Below, piece by piece: positions 20,958 through 31,578 of a DNA stretch of 64,000 nucleotides. This DNA comes from Costus lasius. Its lineage: Eukaryota > Streptophyta > Magnoliopsida > Zingiberales > Costaceae. The first letter of the stretch is position 1, and each line of letters starts with the position of its first letter. Location: contig CM050449.1 in assembly GCA_027563935.2 (NCBI GenBank), forward strand, positions 81,251,178 to 81,315,177. The letters are read 5' to 3'. The position numbers were made by a program, and so were the translations under genes. Below the pieces are notes generated by a model. The model saw only the letters and a list, made by a program, of their open reading frames with translations. It was not told the DNA's origin and ran no database searches.

Positions 20958-22680
20958 TGAAGTGTCCCCTTCATGGGGGAGCGCAAGTAAACAAAATCCC
21001 TTTCAAGAGGGGGGCGAAAACCTTAAAGGGGTGGCGCATCACCATTGCAAGCGGAAGCAAAAGGTTTTCAAGAATCTTAGCATAAACATATGTTCAACTT
21101 GGTGAAGTTGAGACTCATACCATAGCCATCTCGGTTTAGATGGAGCTTTGGAAGCAAAGGCGCAAGTGCCCCTTCTCCGAAGATAATCACACACAAGAGA
21201 AGATGGCTTCTCCTTGGATCTCCTTGTGCTAGCAAGGATGCGCAAGGTGTCCTTGATCGAATGTTAGGATGATGGAGAAGTTTCCTTGGCCGAGCGCTTG
21301 TTCTTGTCGTCCACTTCCTTCCACACGAGATGGCAAGCAAGCTCTCTTTTTTTTCAAAAAACAAAACGCAAAGACAAGAGAGCAAATGCACTTCGGCGAC
21401 ATCAAGACAAATGACGTTACATGACTTCCCAAAATGGAAAGTCATGAAGCCACTCTCCAACGCCAAAACGCCCCTCTTGATGAACCATGCGTTCACCTAG
21501 TGAACCGGTTCATGCTTTGGTTCAATTCGATTTGGCCCAAAGACCAAACTCAAACCAAGCCAAGCCAAGGCATGGTCTAGACCCTCTATGAACCAAATGG
21601 CTCATGATCTAGCCGTTCATCTCCTGATGCTCCTGATCTCACCGATCTAGCATCATCTCTCTCGATCGAAGCTTACCGATCTAAAGCCCTAATCAATCAA
21701 ACATGATCAGGCTAGATCTCACTTGCAATCAGAGATTAAACCCCTTTAAACTGAACCCATACAATTCAGTCCACACGATCTGACTCAAGAAAGCCATATC
21801 ATCAAATTGTGCGACCCTAAGGGTTTCCTTTAAATGTCGGTAACGACAACTTACGTTATCACGATCAGTGAGGGGTATCTAGCAACACATCACTGTCTCC
21901 CGATATAAAGGAAATAGTCTTCCAAGACTACACCCAAACCATGACACAAGTGTGAATCAAAACTCACAAGGCACACATATGTCCTTTGCCACTGGATGTT
22001 CTTATTGGACAAGCATGTCAAGCTTGTAACTCCAATACGATGAGCATGATTAGATCAGATGCACATAGTCATCTGGGTATGGCCATACACTACCTCAATC
22101 ATATCATATAGGGGGGCCTTTAGAACATCACACTCCTTAAACAAGGAGACGGCAATCCTTTATCTATCACTAGTGCCCTAACCTGATTCAAGCTCACCAT
22201 CCAAGATAGTCTATAATCATTATATTTCAAATGATATTGAACTACCTCAAAACAATGACAATCATCATTTAGAAACACAAGTGATCTCAAGTCAAAGGAC
22301 ATGTGCCACTTGCTGCTTACAGGGATCATTCACATTGTGACAAGCAATGCAATATCCCAGTAGGGTCTGTCCAGTACATCCAATGTACCCATGAGTCTAC
22401 ATCTTATTCCATGCTCGAAGCATCCTATAAGATTAGCACTCATATTAGTCTCCATCATATCAAGGCTGTCTCATGTTCACCAAGATATCTCGACTAAGGA
22501 CTTATAGCCTGTCAGCCTAGCTGAACAGCTTTGAGACATTATTCAGAAGTACACTTATTACAGCAGACAAGGTAACAACCTGAATAACAACCATGCCTTA
22601 TTATAAACTTAAGAGTTTATTACATGATACTTATACAATCCCAAGGCCTCAAACATTAGCCTTAAGGGCATACCCCAACA
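20958..22680 (-). repeat. 3' LTR of element B
   Basis: 1,723 bp, from TGAAGTGTCCCC to CATACCCCAACA on the plus strand. It clearly belongs to the A family but differs most at the end corresponding to U5 (20958-21500), so B belongs to a slightly different subfamily. Confidence 0.9.
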
Positions 22681-22693
22681 ATCTCCCACTTGC
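22681..22693 (-). other. Polypurine tract of element B
   Basis: In element sense GCAAGTGGGAGAT, directly before the 3' LTR and identical to the tracts of A and C. Confidence 0.8.
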
Positions 22694-22700
22694 ACTTAAT

Positions 22701-25700
22701 CTAATGGTTGAGAAATCTCAAACCCATATTATTACAGTGCTTCTCATGCTTCTGCTGCGCCAGAGGCTTGGTAAGCGGGTCTGCTAGATTGTCATCTGTA
22801 TGAACCTTGCAAATCTTGATCTCGCCTCGATCAATGATCTCCCGGATCAAGTGAAACCGTCTCTGTATGTGCTTGGACTTCTGGTGCGACCGTGGTTCCT
22901 TTGCTTGTGCGATTGCTCCAGTGTTATCACAGAAGATAACCAAAGGATCAGCACTCGAAGGAACGACACCAAGTTCTCTCACGAACTTACGAATCCACAC
23001 TGCCTCCTTGGATGCTTCCGAGGCTGCAACATACTCGGCTTCAGTTGTGGAATCAGCAACAGTAGACTGTTTGAAACTCTTCCACACCACTGCTCCACCA
23101 TTCAAGCTAAAAACATAGCCTGATTGCGATCGGAAATCATCCTGGTCCGACTGGAACGAAGCGTCAGTATATCCCTCTATACTGAGTTCTTCCTGACCAC
23201 CATATATCAAGAACATATCTTTGGTCCTCCGCAGATATTTTAAGATGTTCTTGACCGCAATCCAGTGCGCCAAACCTGGATTACTTTGGAATCGACTGGT
23301 CACGCTTAACCCGTAAGCGACGTCTAGGCGAGTACACAACATCGCATACATAATGGACCCAATAGCCGAAGCATAAGGCGTATTGTCCATTTCATCTTTC
23401 TCAGTCTGTGTTTGTGGACACTGACTCTTCGAAAGATTCAGACCATGTCTGACTGGAAGATATCCACGTTTAGAATTCTCTAAATGGAATCTCTCCAGGA
23501 CCTTATCGATGTAAGTACTCTGGCACAGCCCGAGAAGCCTCTTAGATCTATCCCTGTAGATCTTCACACCTAGTACATAGGCTGCTTCTCCTAAATCTTT
23601 CATCTGGAAACATTTTCCTAACCATGCTTTAACAGCATGCAGTTCAGGAATATCATTTCCAATGATCAAGATATCATCGACGTAGAGGATTAGGAATGTA
23701 ATCACGCTCCCACTAAACCTCTTATATACACACGGGTCATCCTCGTTCTTGATGAAACCAAACTCAGAGATTGATTCATCAAAACGAATGTTCCAGCTTC
23801 TTGATGCTTGTTTAAGTCCATAAATGGACTTCTTTAACTTGCATATTTTATGACGATCTGCTGGATTAGTGAAACCCTCAGGTTGTGTCATATACACATC
23901 CTCATCCAGATTTCCATTAAGGAAAGCTGTTTTCACATCCATCTGCCAGATCTCATAGTCGTAATATGCTGCTATCGCGAAAAGAATCCGAATAGACTTA
24001 AACATGGCTACAGGAGAGAAAGTTTCATCATAATCTATCCCGTAGATTTGTTTGAAACCTTTCGCAACTAGTCTGCCTTTATAGGTAACCACGTTACCAT
24101 CCATGTCAATCTTCTTCTTGAAGATCCATTTACAACCTATAGGGATTACTCCCGAAGGCGGATCAACCAAATCCCAGACTTGGTTATCTGACATGGAGTC
24201 CATCTCGGCTCGCATAGCATCAAGCCATCTAGCTGACTCCGGTCCACTGACCGCATCCGCATAAGTTAGGGGTTCATCATTATCAATGATGTAGACTCCG
24301 TCATAGCGCTCAGGCTGTCGACGGATCCTACCCGATCTTCGCGGTTCCCGTGATATCTGAGCCTCAGGTTGTTCAATAACCTGATCTACCGGCTCAGGCT
24401 CATCCAACTCTGCTTGACTACTTTGTCCTTCCTCTGGAATCTCATCCAGCTTTATTTCTCTCCCACTGGCCTCTTGCAGAAGAAACTCCTTCTCAAGAAA
24501 TATGGCCGTCCGAGCAACAAAAACCTTGTTCTCTTTGGGATCGTAGAAATAATAACCCTTAGTTTCCTTAGGGTAACCGACAAAGATACATTTCTCAGAT
24601 CTGCTTTCCAGTTTCCCAGAGGCGAGCTTTTTGACATAAGCCTCGCAACCCCAGATCCTGATAAATGTCAAGCTAGGCTGTTTCCCATACCATAACTCAT
24701 ATGGCGTCTTTGAAACTGCCTTGGATGGCACTCGGTTTAGTACCTTTGCAGCTGTTTCCAGTGCAAAACCCCAAAAGGAATATGGAAGAGTAGCCTGACT
24801 CATCATAGAACGAACCATATCAAGTAACGTTCTATTTCTCCTCTCGGACACACCATTCCACTGCGGTGTTCCTGGCGGAGTGAGCTGTGAGATAATCCCA
24901 CACTCCTTCAGATAGTCAGTAAACGCATGACTCAGGTATTCACCACCTCGATCAGAACGAAGTGCCTTGATATTTCGGCCTAGCTGATTTTGTACTTCAT
25001 TTTTGAACTCTTTGAACTTGTCAAAAGATTCACTTTTATGTCTCATTAAATAGACATACCCATACCTACTGAAATCATCAGTAAAGGTAATGAAGTACTG
25101 ATAGCCACCTCTGGCATGTTTACTAAATGGCCCACACACATCACTGTGTATAAGGTCCAGTAAACCTGAAGTCCTTTGCCCTTTGTGAAGAAAAGGAGAC
25201 TTCATCATTTTACCCATCAAACAAGCTTTGCATGTATCAATCTCCTCATAGGAGAATGATCCCAGCAGTCCATGATCATGCAACCGCTTAATGCGCTTCT
25301 CGTTTATATGGCCTAAACGACTATGCCATAGCAAGGTGCTGTCATCAGCATACTAGGCTTTCTTATTATCAATGTTTTGTATAGAATTTTCCATGTCCAA
25401 CATGTATAACCCATTGTTAATTGAACCAGTCGCATACACAATATTATCAAAAGTTAAAACACACTTTGAAATCTTGCATTCAAAGGCAAATCCTTTCCTG
25501 ACTAGAGCAGGAATGGAGATAATATTCTTGGTGATACTTGGTACAAAATAACAATTGTTCAATTCTAATACAATGCCAGATGGTAAAGTAATGAAATAGT
25601 ATCCTACAGCAACAGCAGCAACCCGTGCCCCGTTTCCAACTCGTAGGTCTACCTCATGCTGTCCCACCTGCCTTCTTCTCTTGAGTTCCTGCACATTTGA

Positions 25701-26585
25701 ACAAATGTGAACTCCACATGCGGTGTCCAACACCCATGAAATGGTAGAAGAAGATAACATGACCTCAGTCACATATATACCTGAGCCAGAAGCGATGCTT
25801 CCCCTCTTATCTCCTTGGAGCGCTTTACAGTCCTTTTTCCAGTGACCCAGCTGGCCACAGTGGAAACACCTGTTGTCCTTCGACCGCTTCACCTTCTGTT
25901 TCAGGCCCTTGCTGTAATTCTTGACAGGGGTCTTGCCCTTCTTCCCCTTCTTCTTGTTCCTTGAAGGAACCATTAAGACAGAGGTTGAAGGCTTACCCTT
26001 CAGAGTTTCCTCAGTTGTCAAGAGCATATTCAGCAGCTCTGCCGGCGTACAATCGATTTTGTTCATATTAAAATTAATGATGAACGCATCGAAAGAAGGC
26101 GGAAGAGACTGTAGAATAATGTCCACAGCAAGCTCCTGGTTGACGGTATGCCCCAGTTTCTCTAGAGCCTCCTTGTGCCCAATCATCTTGAGCACATGAG
26201 CTCCCACTGGGCTCCCCTCAGCCAGTTTGCTCTGAAAGAAGAGCTTCGTCAGATTATAGCGCTCAGTCCTCGCCTGTGCAGCATACAGCATCTTGAGGTT
26301 CGCTATAATTTCTATAGCCGACATATCCTCATGCTGACGCTGCAGCGGTGGCGTCATAGACGCTAGCATCAGGCAAGCGACATCAATGCTATCATTGACA
26401 TGCTTTTGGTAGGCATCCCGAACCGCCCTTGCGGCGTTCGGAGCGGGCTGCGGCGGTATCGCCGTCTCGAGGACATACAGTTTCCTCTCTGCCTTAAGAA
26501 CAATCTTAAGGTGTCCGAACCAGTCAGAGAAGTTCGGCCCAGCAAACTTCTCCCTTTCCAGTAGGGATCGCACATTGAAGCTCAT
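22701..26585 (-). pseudogene. gag-pol: Copia gag-pol of element B, one in-frame TAG
   Basis: The frame has the same length and domain order as A and C (zinc knuckle CFHCGQLGHWKKDC, protease DTACG, integrase, YVDDILIIGND, RNase H FCDNTG). A single TAG at 25353-25355 replaces a Lys codon (AAG in A and C) between protease and the integrase HHCC finger. It splits the protein into a 410-aa Gag-protease part and a part resuming at LWHSRLGH. All catalytic residues seen in A remain. The change is a transversion, unlike the C-to-T pattern in D. The element also lacks its promoter LTR, so it is dead on two counts. Confidence 0.9.
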
Positions 26586-28315
26586 GGTGTTCGTTGCTGC
26601 AGGAATCTACAACAGGCAAGAACAGCAAGGTCAGTATCAATGTTTCAGAATCAATCCAGGACTTAAGAAAGATTCTTTTCTCACTATTTTGTCTGACTGA
26701 AAAATCCAGTAAACAGTCCGAAAGAGTAACACTCTTTTAGTGAGATGGGATCCAGATTTCATACTTGGTCTCCGCGTCCCGCTCAAGCGAGATAAGATGC
26801 ACAGAGATGACAAGCACTAATTTCTGGTAGGCTGTCCCAGCCAATCGCCCAACCCGTGCGATTCCCCTTCATCTTGGCAATCCAGCAGACTGTGCCAACT
26901 GAGTTGGTACAACACAGTCTCTGATCCCAGAGATGGCTGCCTCCATGTGCTACCATATGCGCCACATATGTAGTCTACATGGTCAAGCTGACCTGACCTA
27001 CTCCCTGGACCACCACGTGCTATGCTGAGCAACGAGAAGGGATAAATCCCTGCTCTGTAACACGCAGGTGTAATCCAGCACCGTCTGAAGATAGATGGAC
27101 GTGCCCACTGAGTGGGTTCAACACGGCTCCAACGATAGTCAGAACGGTGAGGTTTCGCGTCAGAAGGCTTACGAGCTTGATATATTAGCGTTGGATTTTA
27201 ACGGTCTTTTATCTTCTTACTATCAGGCATGTCCTATGGCTATAGCAGAAGATAAACTTAAACATGCAATTCTAATTATTAGCAATAAGTAGAAAGCATG
27301 ATCTTATGTGGTAAAAGCCCATGAACCCTAGTAAGACCTTAATTTTACTTAAGTCTTCACTTGAGCTCCTTGGCCTCACATCTGGTCCAACCTAGGGCTC
27401 TAGCGCCAAGAGCACCTCAGGTGCGCCACCAGGTGAATGCTCCTCTTGGATGTGTGCCTTTGTGCTCTTGTCTAATCAAAATACATTTTTGATCTATCTA
27501 GACAAGGTTGACTCGCAGGTCAACAATACATTATAAATTAAGTACAATGTGATTCGCAGATCACAAATTAATTTACAATTTTAAATCCAGGCTCACAGGC
27601 CCCAGCACAGCACACAATAGGGCAACCCACATAAGAGTAAATAAACAAGCATATGGTTTCAATCATCATGTGATCCAATCAAGAAATTAAAATTTTGAAA
27701 ACCCCATAGGCATCACTTTTAATTTCCTTATGTGCCCTACAACCTTACAATGGTCCATTGATAGGGATCCACTCATCCATCTAGATAGATCCTTTTCCCT
27801 TGCATGCACCGAGTCCTAACTGACCCGAGTTGACCTGATGGTCAACCATGCATGCGCCAAGGGCTGAACCACCCTCATGAGTTTTGGCAAGCGGGTGTGA
27901 CCCCGGGCCTAACTCAAGTGTGTTCAGAAGTTGTCTCAATCAGACCTCGCTACACGCCTTGGATGCAGTCGACCTATAGCCACCTCGTGCTTGCGCACAG
28001 GTGCTATCTGGTCAACCCATCTAGGCTGTCAGATGGTCTGATCAGACTAGTTTGATCCATTCTAGATGAAGCTTTCAACCCCATCAACCCATCTAAGGGT
28101 TTACAATAGGTACTTCTTAGATCTAGTTGGGCGCGCATGTCATTTAGGTTTTAGAAAAACAACAACAACATGGTATAACCGCAACCAACATATATGCGCC
28201 AATCAACATAACTCTCATACATGCGCAAATATAAACATACTATTATCTAGCATACTCGCATGAAGAGATAACATATGTCAAACAAGATCAACATACATGT
28301 AGATGCGCAAACATG
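26586..28315 (-). other. Leader of element B, truncated before the PBS
   Basis: Aligns with A's leader up to the GCAAACATGGAT word, then ends. It keeps the conserved palindromes: AAAGAGT/ACTCTTT at 26721-26737, CCAACTGAGTTGG at 26895-26907 and CCCACTGAGTGGG at 27104-27116. No coding frame. Confidence 0.75.
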
Positions 28316-29741
28316 GATGCTTCGAGCATGGAATAAGATGTAGACTCATGGGTACATTGGATGTACTGGACAGACCCTACTAGGATATTCAATTGCTTGT
28401 CACAATGTGAATAATCCTTGATTGCAACAAGTGGCACATTTCCTCTGACTTGAGATCACTTGTGTTTCTAAATGATGATTGTCATTGTTTTGAGGTAGTT
28501 CAATATCATTTGAAACATAATGGTTATAGACTATCTTGGATGGTGAGCTTGAGTCAGGTTAGGGCACTAGTGATAGATAAAGGATTGCCGTCTCCTTAAT
28601 TGGAGTGTGATGTTCTAAAGGGGCCCCCCTGGATGAGATGATTGAGAAAGTGTATGGCCATACCCAGGTGACTATGTTCATCTGATCTAATCATGCTCAT
28701 CATATTGGAACTACAAGCTTGACACGCTTGTCCAATAAGAACATCCAGTGGCAAAGGAAATATGCATGCCTTGTGAGTTGGATTCACACTTGTGCTGTGG
28801 TTTGGGTGTAGTCTTGGAAGACTCTTTCCTTTATATCGGGAGACAGTGATGTGTTGCTAGATACCCCTCACTGATCGTGATAACGTAAGTTATCGTTACC
28901 GACATTTAAAGGAAACCCTTAGGGTCGCACAATTTGATGATATGGCTTACTTAAGTCAGATCGTGTGGACTGAATTATTTGGGTTCAGTTTAAAGGGATT
29001 TAATCTCTGATTGTGAGTGAGATCTGGTCTAATCATGTTTGATTGATTAGGGCTTGAGATCGGTAAGCTTCGATCGAGAGAATGGATGCTAGATCAGTGA
29101 GATCAGAAGCATCAAGAGATCAACGGTCAGATCAAGAGCCTTAAGGTTTTAATGTGATCTGGACTAATTGCTTGGGTTAATTGGTCTATGAACCAGACCT
29201 AGTTGAACCGGCTCATGATATGAGCGCTTGGTTCAAAGAGGGGAGAGGAAAATGCGATTGGTTCATGAGCGCATGAACACATGATCGCATGAAAGAGTAA
29301 GGTTGGCTATTTTTAGCAACCACGCCTCCATGTTTTGGGTAGAGCGCATCTCTTGTCGCCTCACTCCTATTCCCGTCGCCTCCTCTTGTGGAAGTTCCAC
29401 TTCACGCTTTGGAGAGTCGAGGACTGAGCAAGCAAGACGTTCTTCTTCCCTTCTCACACGAACAAAGACACCAAGGAACTTTGCTAGCACAAGGTGTACC
29501 GAAGGGAGTAAGCGCATAGATCTTCTTGTGTGCGAACCGTTTGGAGGAAAGCGACTTCACTTTCTTCTTCCTAGACGCCATCCAACAAATGGCATTGGTA
29601 TGGTTCTATCTCTTATATACAATCGATTTAAGTTGATTATATTACATGCATTGAAAAGATCCCAAGAAACCCCCTTTCCGCTGCTAGATATATAACATGC
29701 GCCTATCTAGGGTTTCGCCCCCTTGTCTAAGGGAACCTTCA
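28316..29741 (+). repeat. 5' LTR of C, second part
   Basis: Resumes at GATGCTTCGAGCATGG and ends GGGAACCTTCA before the PBS. It contains the hairpin GATAAC-GTAA-GTTATC (28879-28894), with a TTTATATC TATA candidate just upstream (about 28832). Compared with the 3' LTR it is seven bases shorter, through seven separate 1-bp gaps, with one substitution. Confidence 0.95.
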
Positions 29742-29743
29742 AT

Positions 29744-29758
29744 TGGTATCAGAGCTGG
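29744..29758 (+). other. Primer binding site of element C (tRNA-iMet type)
   Basis: TGGTATCAGAGCTGG, two bases past the LTR end. Confidence 0.9.
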
Positions 29759-31578
29759 TTGATGCATGTTTTTATGATTGCTTAAAGCCTTTTATGATCC
29801 ATATGCGCAAGTATGCTTAGATCTAGTTGACATGCGAAAATTTCATTTGAAGTTGTTGCACATGCGAAACTTGAATGTGTTAGTCTATGGCGCATGTATG
29901 TTGGCGCATTCTTGTTTTTCTCAAAAAAAAACTATATCACATGCGCGACTTACACTAGATCTAAGGCCCTGCTTTAAACCCTTAGACGGGTTATTAGGGT
30001 TGAAGTCATCCCCTAGGTTAGATCCAAACAGTCTGATCAGACCATCTGACAGCCTTGATGGGTCGACCAGATAGCATCTGTGCGCAAGCAAGAGATGGCT
30101 ATAGGTCGACTGCAGACAGGCGTGTAGCGATGTCTGATTGAGACAACCTATGAACGCACATGAGTTAGGCCCGGGGTCACACCCGCATGCCAGACCTCAT
30201 TGTGGTCGTTCAGCCCTTGGCGCATGCATTCTTGACCTTTTGGTCGACTCAAGTCAGTTAGGACATGGTGCATGTAAGGGCAGTGGATCTGACTAGGTCG
30301 GATGAGTGGATCCCTAGTAATGGACCGTTGTAAGGTAGTAGGGCACATAAGGAAAAATAAAATTGATCTCAATGGGGTTTTTCAAAATTTTATTTTTCAT
30401 GATTGGATCAAATGATGTATGATGCCATATGTATGTTTATTTAATCTTATGTGGGCTGCCCATGTTTAATGTGTGCTGTGCTGGGGCCTGCGTGCCTGGA
30501 ATTTAAATGTAAATAAATATTTTTATTGTGATCTGCGCATCACTTTTCATTTAAATTATAAAGTGTAATTGACCTGCGAGTCAATCTTGTCTAGATAGAT
30601 TAATTTGTAAATTAATCAGACAAGAGCACAGAGCACACTTGGCAGAGGCGCTTGCAGCAGAGGCTTGACCAGGTGGGAGGTCCAGGGTTCGACTCTGGGA
30701 CCAGGCGCATTTTCCCTGGTAGGCGCACCTGAGCTGCAGATGGCACTTGGGCCCTGGTTTGGACCAGATGAGCAGCAAAAGACCCATGAAGAAAAGCAAG
30801 TGAAGACTTAAGTTTAATTTAAGGTCTAACTTAGGCTTAATGGGCTTTTACCACATAAGATCAGTATGCTTTCTATTTATTGCTTTTATAATTAGAATTG
30901 CATGAGTTTATCTTCTGCTATCACCATAGGAATTGCATGATAGTCAAGAAGATGAAAGACCGTTAAAATCCAACGCTAAAATATCAAGCTCGTAAGCCTT
31001 CTGACGCGAAACCTCACTGTTCTGATTATCGTTGGAGCCGTGTTGTACCCACTCAGTGGGCACGTCCATCTATCTTCAGACGGTGCGGGATTACACCTGC
31101 GTGTTACAGAGAAGGGATTTATCGCTTCTCGTTGCTCAGCATAGCACGTGGTGGTCCAGGGAGTAGGTCGGGTTAGCTTGACCATGTAGGCTACATATGT
31201 GGCGCATATGGTAGCACATGGAGGCAGCCATCTGTGGGGTCAGAGATTGTGTTGTACCAACTCAGTTGGCACAGTCTGCTGGATTGCCCAGATGAAGGGG
31301 AATCGCACGGGTTGGCGATTGGCAGGAATTGCCTACCAGAGATTAGTGCTTGTACTCTCTGTGCATCTTATCTCGCCTGAGCGGGACGCGGAGACCAAGT
31401 ATGAAATCTGGATCCCATCTCACTAAAAGAGTTCTACTCTTTCGGGCTGTTTTGCTGGATTTTTCAGCCAGATAAAATAGTGAGAAAAAGAATCATTCTT
31501 AAGTCCTGATTGATTCTTAACAATGATACTGACCTTGCTGTTCTTGCATTGTTGTAGATACCTGCAGCAACGAACACC
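29759..31578 (+). other. Untranslated leader of element C
   Basis: A 1.8-kb leader with no coding frame. Palindromes conserved in A and B: CCCACTCAGTGGG (31048-31060), CCAACTCAGTTGG (31257-31269) and AAAGAGT-TCT-ACTCTTT (31426-31442). Relative to A it has an extra segment of about 60 bp with a tRNA-like T-arm at 30682-30698. Confidence 0.75.
30633..30705 (+). other. tRNA-like (pol III box A/B-like) segment in C's leader
   Basis: TGGCAGAGGCGC (30640 on) resembles a box A. GGTTCGACTC (30686 on) resembles a box B and sits in a 5-bp T-arm, CCAGG ... TCTGG, about 46 bp downstream, close to tRNA spacing. The acceptor stem does not pair, so it is not a functional tRNA gene. It could be a SINE or tRNA fragment, or chance. 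Confidence 0.25.

Larger units (their letters stand above)
20958..28315 (-). mobile_element. Element B: 5'-truncated copia nested in C's 5' LTR
   Basis: A minus-strand copy of the A/C family with a 3' LTR, PPT, gag-pol with one nonsense codon and most of the leader. The expected PBS and 5' LTR are missing. The leader stops at about 28315-28318 and joins directly to C's LTR at GGATGCTTCGAG, and 26 bp of C's LTR (present in its 3' copy at 35712-35737) are also missing. A GGAT microhomology sits at the join. The target duplication (probably GATTG) cannot be confirmed because its second copy was deleted. Confidence 0.9.

Noticed and set aside
29303..29695. 130-codon open frame in C's 5' LTR with counterparts in the 3' LTR
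   Set aside because: It lies wholly inside the LTR. The counterpart at 36729 is frameshifted by the indels, and no domain is seen; its recurrence is due to LTR duplication.
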